Source: Oreocharis arfaki (lineage: Eukaryota > Chordata > Aves > Passeriformes > Paramythiidae). Taken from it: 64,000 bases of DNA. The translations under genes were made by a program, and so were the position numbers. Of this stretch, positions 13,008-26,100 are shown piece by piece (position 1 is the stretch's first letter; the number at the start of each line of letters is the position of its first letter). Location of the stretch: the NCBI GenBank assembly GCA_013398015.1, contig VZRR01002168.1:387907-451906 (forward strand), read 5' to 3'. Under the pieces are notes generated by a model. The model did not search any database, had not been told where the DNA came from, and saw only the letters and a list, made by a program, of their open reading frames with translations.

Positions 13008-15142
13008 GTTATTATTATCACTACTGCAACAACATTGTGTTTGGGATTGGGTGTTTTTTTACAAAAACATACTGTACCAAAAGATGAAAAATGTGTTTGC
13101 TTTTATATAAAAAAATAAAAAATAGAAAAAGAGTTGTTTTGAGGAAGTGGATCATTTTTTTCTTTAATTATAATCAGGTCGTTTCAGACAGAATTATTTC
13201 CTCCAGCAAGTACAGACTTCGACCACTCTCCTCTAGGTGGTCTCTTGAGCTCCAACACATTTCCATTCAAGTGAAAGGATGTTTTGTCGTAGCTTTCACC
13301 TTCACCCACAGAAAGTACGCATATAAACGCATACACTTGGGCAAGGTTTACTGTATTTCCTGTCAACACACTCTTCTTTCTATCCTTTCCTGATTAATAT
13401 AATAAAACTGCTCATCAGGCCAGCAGACCACACTAAGACCTTTTAAGGGGAGGTCTTAGGATTCGTTTTATCGATATTTACAGAGAGTTAGGGCCCAATT
13501 TTTTATCCCATTGAAAAATTCCTGAAAAAACCAAACCACAACACACAAACCAAAAGCTGTGTGAAAGTGAAGTTTTAAAAGCTTAGGAGAAATATAACTA
13601 ATGTTTATGTATCTGGAAGCCTCACTCTGGTGAGGTATATTACCAGAGTTCAGTTAGATTGTCTTTCACCTTTGAAGTCTTGTTCCCAGGAGACTGGCGA
13701 GCTAAAATGGGAATACAAAGCTATTTCTCCAGCTTGCAACTAGCCACCAGCTGTTCATCTTCTAAATGTATTCCTTTCTCCTCTACTGCACCACCAAAAC
13801 CTCCCTTTCCTTTCTTACAGTACTCTTAAGAAAGGGCCAGTTCCAACCATCAGACTAAGGAAGCAAACGTCAAGACAATGAATCAAGAGACTCTGAAGCA
13901 CACAGTGGTGAAAAATCCCAGCACTTTTAGCTAATATCTGCAATTCACCATCAAGCTAAGATACATTAATATAGGCAAAGCAGCTCTCAGTCCTTTTGCT
14001 GATCTTTAGGATCACAGGAAGAGCTACATGGCAGAAACAGCAGCTTTTGCTGTCTCAGTTGTACAACTTGTTATTTTCCCCCTGGAAGTATACTCTCTTA
14101 AAAGAGCCAATAACATCTTCCAAACCCCAACCACTCAACTGGGTTGGTTTTTTTTAATTTTTATTTTCACTGTAACACTAAATGAAACTCTCTAAAATAA
14201 ACACATCCTACTTATATGAGATATGAGTTGTTTGTTTCAATATAAAGTTCTCTTTCTATGTCTACAAAGTAAAAATTGTAGTACCTTACTGAAAAATGGA
14301 ATAATTTTGAACAAAAGTGACTCAACAGATTAGGAAGTATCAAAACTTCTTGAGTTGATAATACAAATGAAAACTCAATGAAATTTACTTTACACCAATA
14401 CTCCAGGGTATCATCTGAACACAAAAATACTAATACTTGAAAAACTGCTCTATCTTATCAGCACAATTGGCATACAAACAGCCACAGCACAAATTTTTCA
14501 AGTCTTTTCACAAACTGGTATGTAAAACAAATCTCTCACTCTCCTACTGCAAGAGGATTTTCTCAGTTGTTATCGAAATAATGTGTCAGTAAAATACTGT
14601 TTCTTCTAGATTCTTGGACAGAAAAAAACCATAATACAAGGAAATGTGCTATTATTTCTAAACACATTTTGGCCAATCAGAGCCATTTTCCTACCAGAGA
14701 CCACATACCACGATGCCCAGCACCGTTCTTACTGGAGACAGGTGGAGAACAGAGCTACACTGAAAACACTCGGCCCTGCAGTGTGGCACTCAGCATGTAA
14801 CCATGCCCTGCTCACCAGGTAGTGGGGAGCAAAGGGCAAAGCTGCCTCAGCTCCTTTGGGGAATCTGCTCTTTCCATAGCATGCATTCAGTCTCCACTAA
14901 CTCCACAGCTGTTAGACAGGACAAATGCTTTCAAAACATGAATCCAATAAAATCCATATTTACCTTCTAATTTTGAAGAGTTGTAGAACCACACAGCCCT
15001 TTTATAGTTTCTGAATAATAAGTCCAGTAGTAATTAAACCTCAGAATAACAACACATGTTCTTGCGTCTATGAACACAAAATATTAAAAGATGCTGACCA
15101 GTCTGTAAGAACCTAAAGATCACAGCTGCCTGTCCTAAACAC

Positions 15143-15933
15143 TGTTAGGGCCACAGAAGGACTTTGCCACAAGATAAGCACAGAATGAAGCAACAGTGTA
15201 GTGCTAACTCCAGACCTGGCCGAGGTGAGATCTGGTTAGCATGTACTTGGTAATTCATTCAGACAAAAATTCCCAGTGTGGCAAACTGTGTAAAGAAGCA
15301 ACTGTTTGCACATATATCACCAGTCAAAGATCACCCCAAGTTATGGGACAGATGGCATCTGCCACCACCAAAGCCCTCCCCTGAATAGTTAAGCCACTGT
15401 GACAAGAACTTGAAATAAGATAAAGACATTACTATTGTCCGAGTGTTATCTCAGACTGAGGAGAAGGCTAACAAAGCCGGGGGACAAGAATGTATCCCTG
15501 AAAATGGACATAAAAAATGCAGAATTTATGGGCCACAAGGAAAGCCAACTCAGCACCTGTGCTGAAATCAGCTCTGACTGGGTAAAAATTAATTCCGGCA
15601 GCGAGAGATTGCAACCACAACTCAAGAATCCCACCAACCCCAAAGAAGAGAAAGACAGAGTATGCGCACTAATTAGTATTAGAAGTGAGGAAATCATTTA
15701 ACCAATAAAATAAGAGAACTGTGTAGCCAATAAACTGCATTGAAAGACCTTAATTCCTTTCTTTGCTAAGATGTATAAATACTGAAAATTGTTGAATGAC
15801 CTCAGGACCTCCACTACTGAGGAGTTCACCTCAAATTCATTATTAAATAAAATCCATAGTCTTGGCTTTGGCATATGGTCTCATTTGCACCTTAATTTGG
15901 GCAGAAACATTTCTCAATAATTAGATCTTAACA
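15143..15933 (+). mobile_element. LTR-like block, possibly ERVL-type
   Basis: The block opens with TGTTAGGG and can be closed at CTTAACA, giving TGTTA/TAACA inverted ends. Near its 3' side it has a TATAAAT box (15,774), an AATAAA signal (15,846) and a downstream TTTGGCATATGG-rich tail, an order typical of an LTR. I could not find a matching target-site duplication, so the borders are tentative; an alternative 3' end is 15,909 (GGCAGAAACA). An 88-codon open frame inside it (15,435-15,701) is probably fortuitous. Confidence 0.42.
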
Positions 15934-16078
15934 GTCTCTCACAGCGGTAATACATTTTCACAGATGATAATAAAAAATTCAAGTCTGCTGGGAAATACAC
16001 ATAATAAACTCCTTAACTAGCTGAAAAAAGAAAGAGGCAGTGCTTCGGGAAAACAAAATTAATTATGCAGTTAGTTAC

Positions 16079-16337
16079 CTTTTTATCTTCTGTTCCAGAA
16101 TCTGATTCACTGAATTTTTCTTCCTGAAAGCTTCTAGTCATCTTCATTTTCTCCACGCTCTGAAAAAAGGCTGTTTTTTCTAGTCTGCTTGTGCTGAATC
16201 GTGTATTTATCTCTTCCAGCCTGTTAATCTTAAGCAGCTTCATACTATGTCCAGTTAATTTACTGTCTGTTCTCCTCTCCACCTTAGATTCATAAACCAG
16301 TGAACACTCGTAACTTCTGATTTCTCCTCTTTCTTGG
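16079..16337 (-). CDS. MYLK4: MYLK4, N-terminal coding exon (partial gene)
   Basis: The exon is bounded by a consensus acceptor (TTTTGTACAG, exon from 16,337) and donor (AAAAAG then GTAACT, exon to 16,079). From an ATG at 16,243-16,241 it encodes 55 residues beginning MKLLKINRLEEINTR and including LEKTAFFQ. From memory, human MYLK4 starts MLKVKRLEEFNT and continues LEKMAFFQ, so the match is specific although this N-terminus is not part of the kinase domain. The frame stays open upstream of the ATG to the acceptor, so a longer isoform could use it; otherwise that part is 5' UTR. The exon ends in phase 0. MYLK4 is a myosin light chain kinase family serine/threonine kinase. Its catalytic exons were not found and should lie beyond the left edge. 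Position and strand fit the vertebrate order MYLK4-WRNIP1-SERPINB. Confidence 0.8.
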
Positions 16338-19300
16338 CTGTACAAAAGAAAGACAAATAAGAGGTCTCAGTGTTATTCATGCATTTTGGCTTAGAAAATT
16401 ACTGTGTTGCAACACTTTGTATTTCAACTCTCTCTCCTCATACTTGCTGAACCAATACACAGAGTATACAGCACCAGCTGTTCACAGGGACCATTCTACA
16501 TCGAACACCAGATAATTCAAGCAGACTACAAGACAAATACAACTTAATTTGTCCACAGAAACTATTTAGTGTAATGAAATCAACACCTACTGCTGTTGCT
16601 GCAGACCCTGCTTATGGAGCACTCCACACTTTTTAGCCACCTCAGTGGTTCCCTGCCGCTTGACATGTTCTCTTTTCTGTTGCAATTCCAGCAAGTTGAT
16701 ATGCAAGAACTCTGCTATTAAGTCCAGAAAGATTTTGGATACTAAACAAAGTAATACAAGCATAACCACAGTCCTTCCCTCTCTCTTCCCACTATCCTGT
16801 ACCACAAAAATAATTAGTTGCCAAAATGGTGGCAACTTCTGACTCTCTGTTGAAGGCTGTAGAAAAGCACAGTCCTTAGCTGGGTTCTTCCCCACTGCAG
16901 GCCCTCAGGATGTTCCTGGAACGTACAGGATGTAGGATCATTGAGGCTTGTCTGACGGTAGGATAGGTTGGAAGGCCACTGCAAGTCAAGCTGTTATCAC
17001 TGACTTCTACTCTCTGTAGAAGGCTTTTATTCCACAGCAAGGTGGTGGATTCCCAACTCAAGTAATCACTTCATTACGTTTGGAATATATGTCCATCTAA
17101 ACAACTATTTTTTAAAAAGAGTAAGAGAAACTACTCTAAAATTTTAATTAGCATCTTTTTCTACACCCAGGAAATAGAGGACCAAAACATTTCTATTGCT
17201 GTTATTGCAACCCTTCCCTCTCTGTACTGGAAACCCAGCTACAAAAGCACAGTGCTAATGCCTCAGCTCTAGAAAGAGGAATCTGCTAAATCTCATCACA
17301 AAGCTCATAGTTTTCAATCTAACTTGCATAAACACCATGAATTATGTGGTGTAATTAGGAACTTATATACAACCTTGCAATTATTGGCAGCACAGAGGAA
17401 CAGCTTTCAGTGTACAACCAAAGACCCAATTAAATCAGTTTTTACCCAAACACCTTCCAATAGAAAATGTTCCTCGGTGTTTCGACCCCACATCTGTGCA
17501 CACGTAGCAGATCAAGTGTGTACCTACACCAACTAACTGCTCTGCCCACAGTTATCCCTCTAAAGTTCCCAGATGTGAAAGATGCCACATGCTATCCCAC
17601 GTGATACAGGAGATGGCTGGATAGTGGTCACATTTAGGACGATGGACAGCAAGGAACCATGCAAGCTTGCAGTTTTCAAATGAGATTACCAGAGAGATTC
17701 CCGTTACCATGCTGTTGTAGTCCTAGATTGTGCTGTTAATATGGAAGATGCAGGGACACCATCGTGGGACTGTAAGGCATTCATCATCTGAAGAAGCTGT
17801 GCACTTAGTATGTAAAAATGTCCTGTCTGCTGCTTCTTTCATCTCTCACCAGCTCTCACAGCTCTGACATCCCTCCCTCTCTATCACCATCAGCTGAAAG
17901 AACACTTTATGAGATTTTCTTCCCCCATTTCTCAAAAGCAGGTACGTGAGTTTTCTTAAAGGCTCTGGCAATTGCAGGTGAAATACCCGACGGCTCAGTC
18001 TGACCTTCGAGCCATTATTCTACAGATCGTTTGATCTACTCCACCACAAGGGACGATACAACATAATCAAAAGCTGTCAGAAAAAATGGAAAATGCTTCC
18101 AGATGCCCTCCTGCTACCTCCATGTCTGCAGCTACTCAAATCCCACAGTGATTTAGAGTGACCTGGCTGTGAAAACTACTTGTGGCCTGACAGGACTGCA
18201 ACCAAGGAAAGCTGATTCAGGCTCTCCATAGCTCTTCGAAGAGCACATCATCCTCTATGCTTTGATCACCAAATGTGGCCATCTATCTAATGAGAATGAC
18301 ATGTCCTAATTAAAGGACATGTTTCTTCAAGCTGACCAGGGAGTCAGTTATGTGGGAAAATATTAGTGGGAAGGCAAGCTCAAATGTCTCATTGGGCTCT
18401 ATTACCAAGCAGAGACTAGGATTGAGTCCCAACGTGAGTGTCCCCTCCACCATTGCTATCTTTATACATCCCTGAAACAAAAAGCTGAACAATGGAAAGC
18501 GAAATTTGTTGGCAAGTGCCTCCTCCAAAGCCCCAGAGAAGAAACTTCACCCTGGTCATGTGCCACTGAGTAATGGGAAACTCTGACCTTCACAAGGTGT
18601 GAAGCTCCATTTCCCCCAAAGGAGGGTGAAAACCTTCCCCCAGTCATTTACATTCCCCAGGCTTGGCCAGGGAGCTAATTTCTTCTGGGTCATCTTCAGC
18701 AAGCTGATCTCTCACTTCAAGCAAAATGTCTTGCTTCATGAACCACCTTTTCACTTACACCCTCAACATGTCACTCAACTATGACACACGTCATAAAACC
18801 ACTGCCTAGCTGTAAGCACAGGCAGTGCATACCTATGGTCCTGCTGCTTTTTCTACCCTAGAGCAGCAAATCAATATATTTGAATTATAAGAATATAAAC
18901 AATAGAGCAAATGTTTATAAAGTTGATCGGGAATAGAAATGAGTAGGCAAATAGGAACTAGCCAAAAAGTAGAACCCACAAACAACTCATTTCACTTTCA
19001 TCATCTGGGTTTAGACTGTAATCCCTTCAGTCAGATCTAGGTTTACATGATGGGCTGTAAAGCACTTTGCTTCAAACTCAGTCCTTTGGCCTCCGTCATC
19101 AGTTCAAATAAAAATTTTATTTCTGACCTGTTGGCCACTTTCTAACCAGCCATTTTCAAATTTTAAGCCTGGGGGTACTGTTAGGCAGTAGCCAGACTTG
19201 TTTACCTCCTAATACAGCTGACATTAGACTGACCTGAATTTTACCAGCTGGGAACTATTATGTCACGGTGTATAATTAAACCTAAACATATACTTTAAGA

Positions 19301-19539
19301 AAGAAAACAAGGTGTAATATGGAAAGAATTACCAATGGGTCAAGTTCGGGTCACAAATTAGGACGCGAATCGTACCGCTTACTGTGCCCATCTTTGAAAT
19401 ACAACCTGCCCTGCATATGCATAACGCAAGAGCTGGGTTTTGCATCTATTTTTTTTTTTAATAGTAATTTATTGATGGTTTTTCCACAGAGAATGAAGTT
19501 TCCACACATTTCAGCGAAAGAGCAGGTAGAACCCCAAGC
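16338..19539. other. 5' flank/intron between MYLK4 exon and WRNIP1 promoter
   Basis: No supported exon. A minus-strand open frame at 16,587-16,895 ends in a glutamine run and has a possible acceptor, but its frame stops just before the only nearby donor-like GTG, so it is at most an untranslated exon of MYLK4. The rest is AT-rich non-coding DNA. CpG density rises from about 19.35 kb towards WRNIP1. Confidence 0.5.
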
Positions 19540-20170
19540 CCAGAGACGCTGGCGATGTTACTCAGCACGGCCCCGATGAGCAGGAAAGCCTCGCTACCGG
19601 GGCGGGGAGCGGGCCCGGGTGGACTACAGCTCCCGAAGGGCTGCGGGCGGCCCCGCTTCCTGCCCCGGTCGCGGGAGTCCAATGGAGCCGACGGAGGGCG
19701 CCGAGGAGGAGCGGCTGGTGCAGTGCCCGGTGTGCCTGCGGGAGCTGCCGGGTGCCGACATCAACCGGCACCTGGACCGCTGCTTGCAGGCCGGCGGGGC
19801 CGAGCCACAGGGGCCGCGGCGGCGGGCAGAGCCCGGCAGCCGCCGGCGGGAGGAGCGGCGCGGGGCGGGACGAGGCCGCCGTGCAGCCGGGCCATGGATG
19901 CTCGGCCGCGCTGTGGGGGGAGAGCCTGGCGCAGAAGCTGGAGGGGAAGCCCCTGGCCGAGCGGCTGCGGCCGGACACGCTGGGGGACTACGTGGGGCAG
20001 GAGCGGGTGCTGGGGGCGCAGACCCTGCTGCGGTCCCTGCTGGAATCCCACGAAATACCCTCCCTCATCCTCTGGGGGCCGCCGGGCTGCGGGAAGGTGA
20101 GTGCGGGCAGCGAGCGCCCAGCCCCGGCTCACAGCGTGCGGGTTCGGGCCGGCGCTGCCTCACGTGGCTC
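19540..20170 (+). promoter_or_regulatory. CpG-island promoter of WRNIP1
   Basis: An abrupt change to GC-rich, CpG-dense sequence surrounds the first ATG and exon 1 of WRNIP1. No TATA box is obvious, which fits a housekeeping CpG-island promoter. The transcription start is not defined by the sequence; it probably lies between about 19,540 and 19,670. An out-of-frame ATG at 19,576 would be an upstream start if transcription begins before it. Confidence 0.7.
19682..20096 (+). CDS. WRNIP1: WRNIP1 exon 1: UBZ finger and start of AAA+ domain, frame break
   Basis: The start ATG at 19,682 opens the frame that encodes the UBZ4-type finger: VQCPVCLRELPG, then INRHLDRC ending at 19,783. The conserved AAA+ lead-in (ESLAQKLEGKPLAERLRPDT, then SLILWGPPGCGK) is read one base later, in the frame of position 19,920. 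The first frame has no Walker A motif, so one extra base or two missing bases lie between 19,784 and 19,920, in very GC-rich DNA. A sequencing or assembly error is the most likely cause; a real disruption is possible. The donor is AAG then GTGAGT at 20,097, phase 0. Confidence 0.93.
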
Positions 20171-23100
20171 TTGAGGCCGGTGAACCTAAAACCGGTTATT
20201 TCCGGACTGTCTCTTTTTCTCGCCCCTCTGTCTTCCTGGTTTCTTTTGTAGTGTCCTTATGTTGGCTGATGTTCAGTAGTTTTCACTTAAGATTACGAAA
20301 ACCGCAGCCTGCCTCATGAATAAAATAGAGTTGGTCCACCCCCATCATCTCCCCCTCCATGCAATTTGCACTTTGGTTACACAAGGCCTCTCTCGCTTTC
20401 AGATAATTCAGATTTCGAAACTCCAAAGTCCGTACCTACAACATAAGCCACGGTTTAGTTAATGGCTGAGAAGCTGAGAAACGAACAAGACAGAATCTGT
20501 AAATATGTCTAGGAAGAAGGATGAGATACCGGCAGATTACTACAGCACAGTTTGTGAGTGCTGGGTTTGCTTTTAGCCTACGAATTCTTGCCCCTGAAAG
20601 AAGGCAGCCTTATGGCCAAACACTCATCCACCTTCAAACACTTTTAGGCTGGTGGGTCTTTGCAGGATCTGACCACTGCATCTTCTTGTTCTGCCTCCCT
20701 TAGGGTACCAGGGGCTATCGTGAATCTCAAAAGGCCCTTTAGCACAGCAGTGAAGGGATTCACAGTTGTTGTGAGGGAAGGACCAAAGGAATTCCTCAGG
20801 TGTGGTCCAGCACTCTTTAAAATCTTGCCTTAATTTTGTCCTGTTGTTCCATGTATTTCAGATTTGTGGTGTGGCAGGGCAAAAAAAATACACAGTTTTC
20901 TCAGTCAGTCTTGTGTGTTGACAGCATTAAGTTTCACATATATATATTATTTGGTGTGTTGGCTGTGTGAGAGTATGTTTGAGAAATCTGGGATAGGGGA
21001 AGTAATTAATACTTAGCAAAGAAATTAAGGACAGAGCAGCAGCTTGCTCTTCTCAGCATGCTTAATTAAAAATAAAAAAATACTTACTACGTATGGTGTT
21101 TGAATAATAATGCCAGTAAATCACAGTAAATAAGGAGCAGGCATTAGAATTAGATACATACTATTAGCAATGGCGCAGCGGGTTGTTTGGGCTAGATAAC
21201 ATACACCTGAAGATAACCAACTAGTGAACTTAAATAATTGTCACTTCCTTTAAAATAACAAAGTAATAGCAGAAACCAAGAGCTCAGAATAGATGGGGTA
21301 ATAGATGGGCTGTTTCTGAAAGTAACGAGTTTCTGAAAACTGATTAAAGGCGGGGTGCATTGAGTAAAGATGGCCAGAGAGGCAAGTGGAATTCAGTTCT
21401 TTAATAGATAAGAATTCTCCTTGCTGAATGAGTAACACACTCAGGGACTTGCTTCTGTATTTGTGCTCTCCTGCCTTTTGTTTATTGTTATCTCTGTCAA
21501 CAGCATGTGCTTGCCCTTTCTTGAACCCTCTTTGCTCAGGAAAAAAAGCTGTACAAGTACAGTGGTAGCAAAGCAAAGGCTGAAGTACATTCTCTGCAGA
21601 CTGGCAGTGACTTCAGTGGCCTTTGGGTTGTGATAGGATGGATGCACCTGGCCTTGACCATGGAAGTGCTTTTTCATGAGCTTGTGACAGCTTAACAGTT
21701 GTGTTCCAGGTCTTCTTCAGGAACCTTCTGTGGTACTAAAATTGTCTTTGAGTAATGGGTGATCTGTTTTATGCCTGTATATCAGAGCTTTCACTCTCCT
21801 TACATATGACCCATCCTCCTCACCCATATGCTTTACACAGAATTGCTTTTTGTAAGCTTGCTTTTCACAGAGTTTAAATTCTGTTGCTCCTCAGTTGTCT
21901 GACTTGCATAATTTCTGTGCCTTTTGACCCATCAAAGAACAGTTACACAACTTATCTGTTACATTTTTACTCACAAAGTACTTAAGCTATTGGGTACGTA
22001 TCTACTTTCTAGCTTATTCCTTCTCAGCAGAGTTTTGAGTCTATGTGCTTTCAGCTGTCTCCTGATGAAACATCTATTATTGGCTGAACCAGAAATTCCT
22101 TCTGCAAAAAGTTGGACTTTGCCCCTTCACCTACATTTATCAATATTTCTAGGATGGTGCTGGAGTATAGTTTTATCTCAGGCCTTCTTCCCCATAAATC
22201 ATATTGTCTGTCTGAGTTAAATATCTGAAAGCTGTATCATTTTCTTGTTTTTTTTTTTTATAAAATTCCTCTCCTGACAGATTTAACATGCAAGCAAAGT
22301 AGTCTGCCGAAAGATGGAAAAGGAGATCTGTGCTTGCCTGCCTATCCTGTTCACTTACTGTTTGGGTTCTGTGTGTATAATGTGTCTGAGAAAACGTTTC
22401 ACGAGAAAGCAGCTTAGTGCTTGAAATCTTGAAAGATCCTGTGGAGGAGAAGTTAAGTATTCTCACTGCCTCAGGACCTGGTTGGACTGATCAGCAAAAA
22501 CTTCTTCCTTTAAGTACAGTCCTTTCCAGCAGGAAAAGTACTAAGTAATCACTGCGTGTTATGTAGCTTCATATGTAACAGGGCCACATGCTAAGCTCTG
22601 CCCATCAAAGAGCTAAAACAGGAGCATAATTAGATATGTTGGTCTAAATTCAGAAGTGCTGTGTAAGATGGTCATACACTTCTTAAACCTTTTCAGGGTC
22701 TTGCGACCCGTGGAATCTGGTTATTGCAGCCCATCTATGCCTTCTTCCATTTCTACAGCCAAATGCCATGCTAACTGATACTTTTAAAAAGGGTAAAGCA
22801 GGACTAAGTAAAAAAAAAAAACGAAAAAAACCCAACTGAACATGGAATAAATCATCAGGGCCGAATTTCAAATCAATTTATGTATTATTTTTCACTCTAG
22901 ACCTTTATGAGGAGCAGTAGTTCAACAGACTTTTTCTAAGCAAGAAGAAAATAATCCTGCCTGTTAAAGTGCTCTAAATGCAATATTTCATATTGTAGGT
23001 CAAGAGTATTTTTGGAGAATTTATGTCATGAGAACAATAAAGCTAGGTACTGGAGTAAATATATATATGCTATGTAACTGCTCTGCCCAAGTCAATTTTG

Positions 23101-26100
23101 GCCTCAGCTGCACTTGAATATTCATGGAAGCACCCTCAAAATTCAAAAGACAAAACTGGGTTTGAGTTTGAAAGTCTTTTGAGTTTCTAGCTGTACTGAG
23201 TCCTCTGACTTTAGGGAACATGATCTTTAAACTTTCAATTTGTCATCCTAATTTCTTAGGAAGACAAGGTGCTCTAGGTGAAAAAACTTTGACTTCTTGT
23301 TTGCACTTTTGTCACTCCTAAGTGTTGAACACAAAAGCCTATTTCTGCCTTTAAGAAGCTGACCAGACTCAGGCCAGAAGAAACACTGCCTCAGAGAGAT
23401 GCCGTGGTTATTAACTTAGGAACAGTTAGCTTGTTCATCCTGACTATGCAAATTTTTAAAGGCCTGTATGAATCCGAGTGTAATGTGAGTAAGCTGCACT
23501 GTGATTTATGGCACCTTAATACAGGGATTTAGATTTTTGCATGTCTGCCATTGGGGCACCAATTTTAGTAAAGAGTTAGAGGGGGGACACAGCGTAACTT
23601 GAGCACCGAATAATTTTGCTGCCACAGATGAAGTTCAAGCCTTATAAACCTGAACATTCTGTATTTAAATACAGTAAACATTCCCTCCTATGTCTGCTGT
23701 TTAACATGAAAAAAATAGATAGCAAGTGGCATGAACCCACTCCTTACAGAAGATAAGACAAAGAGCATTTATGCATGATTTTCTGAGGTTCATGTCTGCA
23801 CTCTAGGAATAAAGTAAAATATGCTATGTTGATATGAGTGCAAAACATTAAAAACCCCAGTAAGTGGTCTTTGCAGTTTCTATCAAATCTTCTCTGACAT
23901 CCTATTTTATTTCTAGGACTCCCTTGTGTTTCTTTTCTTTGTATTCGAGGAATGACACATTGGAACACAGACAGCAAGTTCAACGTACCTATTTTGCTGC
24001 CCATGTATTTATCATCGCTTCCCTCCAGTGCTTTCTGTTTTACCCATTCAAGTGGTTACCTAACAGGCTGTTTGATTGCTTGAGTGTATTTCATCTTCCC
24101 CTATTCATACAGCTTGGGGCCTGATTTGAACCATTTGAAGTAATGAGTTCTTTCAATTAATTAGCATGAAATTTTTAACTGAAAATGCATCATGTCTCTT
24201 ACAGTAGTGTAAACTGAAAGTCCAGGACAACTCTGAAAAATGGATTTGTCTTTGCAGTTGCCTGGGAGCAGTGTTCTAATACAATGTGCTTGGTTTTGCT
24301 TATGCCAATCTAGATCAGGAATAACTTGGAGTAGCTTTCTGGGAAGAGAAAGCTGGAAGAGAAAATACAATTGTTTTCATAAAACAGTTGGACTACAAGT
24401 ACACATTAGGATACAGCAAATGGAGGTACAGCTCCCTTTCAACAAACATTATGCAATGACCTTGCATCTGTTTATGCTTGGTTGGGCTTGGATTCTGGAA
24501 GTGCTGTAAAGCACATGCTGTGGCTCTTGTTCAGTGACACTTACTCCTCCAGTAGTATCTCAGTGGGCTATTTGGGGTGTGAGGAACCAAACAAGATGGG
24601 TAAGAATAGCATCTGCCCTTATATAAATGCCAACTGCTGCTACTTTTGATTGTGTTTATCTGTATAGACAGTGTCCCCAGGCCATGTTCATCTGCTGTGC
24701 TGCCAATTTCCTTTAGACACGGCCTGGCTTATCTCTTGTGACGCAGTGTGGTACAGAGAACATCCACAGAGCTACATCCCAGAGAACTGCTGCCCTATGC
24801 GGCATCCGAGGATGCTGTTGGTGTCTCCCTCAAGGCATGGCCTTTCCTGATTGCTTGACAACCACAGTATGGCCCTGCGGCCAGCAAAGGGAGGGTTGAG
24901 GGTGAGGGGAGGTCATTGATGGTAACACCATGTAAACAAAGATATGGACATCCTGGCCAGAATAAAGCAAGAGCAAAAAATAGCCAGAAAGTCACAGTCA
25001 AACAGCAGCAGAGAAAATCAGGGTGCTAGTTCAGCACTCTGATAACGTATCTTAGACCCTACAAGACAGTAGGCATAGCTAGCCTGTTGTGTTTTGCCCT
25101 AGGGTTATCAGTCTCTTGTCATCCCTGCCACAAGCATAATTCACCCTGTGGTTTGCTCTGGAATAAACCAGCAAAGCCACTTGTTGGGGAAACCTGCATG
25201 CCAGCTAGATTATCCCTGCTCAGGAATAATCCACACTGCACTGCGCTTGTGCCAATCTGTGCCAGATCTGCTTTGGTCACCTATACATAGCCTGGCAGAG
25301 CTTAAAACCTTCCAGACTTGTGTATGTTGGAAGGACCTTAGGTTTCACAGTATTCTTGATATGATCTAACCATATATGCTAATCCCTTCCCAGGTTTTTT
25401 CAATTCCACTTTCTGAAGTGAGCTAGGCAGTTACCACTCTTCATTCCTGTAAGGAGCTTTGGTGAGCTAACATGATGGGCATAGTTTAATGGCCCGGTAC
25501 AGGGCTGCAAAAACCTAAAAGACCACTTTACTTCTAAGAAGATACTGTAGTCATTGAACATCAGCATCAATAAGACCTGCTTAACTTGTATGTGCTTTTT
25601 ACTGTTTTCTTCCAGCCATGGGTGTGAGGTAGTATTGACTAGTGGCAGTGCAGAGAGGAGGGAAATAGTTCATACTTAAAGTGTTGCCCAGTCAAGGAAA
25701 CCTCTGGGTATACAGAAAATTCTTATCTCCTAGTATAAACACCCAGCTAACCAAGCAGCAAATCTCGTTGACTTTTCTGCTGGCAGTGGGAGGTGTGTGG
25801 AGCCAAGCATGTTTTGGGGGTTGCTTTTGTTTCATCCATAATTTGTATCAAAGCCTGGAATAGCAGATAGCATAGTTGCTGAGAGGGGGCTTGTTCGGTT
25901 ATTTTTTGTTGTTTGGTTGCTGGGGTTTTGTAAATCTCAGATGGTTTCAGCCTTTGGGAAAGGATGTTTTCATTTGGTCTGGCACAAAGCAATGTCCGGA
26001 TGCTGAAGGAGGGTTTCAGTAGTTAAGTGTTTGTTCTGTGTGTAATGGGTCTGGAAATAAATGACCACAGGCTGAAGTTAATTGTTATTCATTGGTGAAT

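Larger units (their letters stand above)
10366..15142. other. non-coding DNA, probable MYLK4 intron
   Basis: No supported gene. The stretch holds two trinucleotide microsatellites (11.83 and 12.97 kb), a (CA)7 run near 11.24 kb and several poly-A/poly-T tracts. A cysteine-rich open frame at 12,649-12,873 has no family signature and no splice context, so it was not called. Confidence 0.5.

Noticed and set aside
1..16000. Search for MYLK4 kinase-domain exons (HLDLKPEN, DFGLAR, GTPEFLAPE motifs)
   Set aside because: None seen on the minus strand by eye; they are presumed to lie left of the window.
16587..16895. Minus-strand open frame ending in Gln repeats, possible extra MYLK4 exon
   Set aside because: The frame stops immediately before the only donor-like GTG, and I recognise no MYLK4 similarity; it could at most be untranslated.
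19179..19320. TGTTAGG word suggesting another LTR start upstream of WRNIP1
   Set aside because: No TATA/polyadenylation order or matching 3' end follows.
19555..20251. Other long open frames overlapping WRNIP1 exon 1 on both strands
   Set aside because: They are GC-driven shadows; only the frames of 19,682 and 19,920 carry conserved WRNIP1 motifs.
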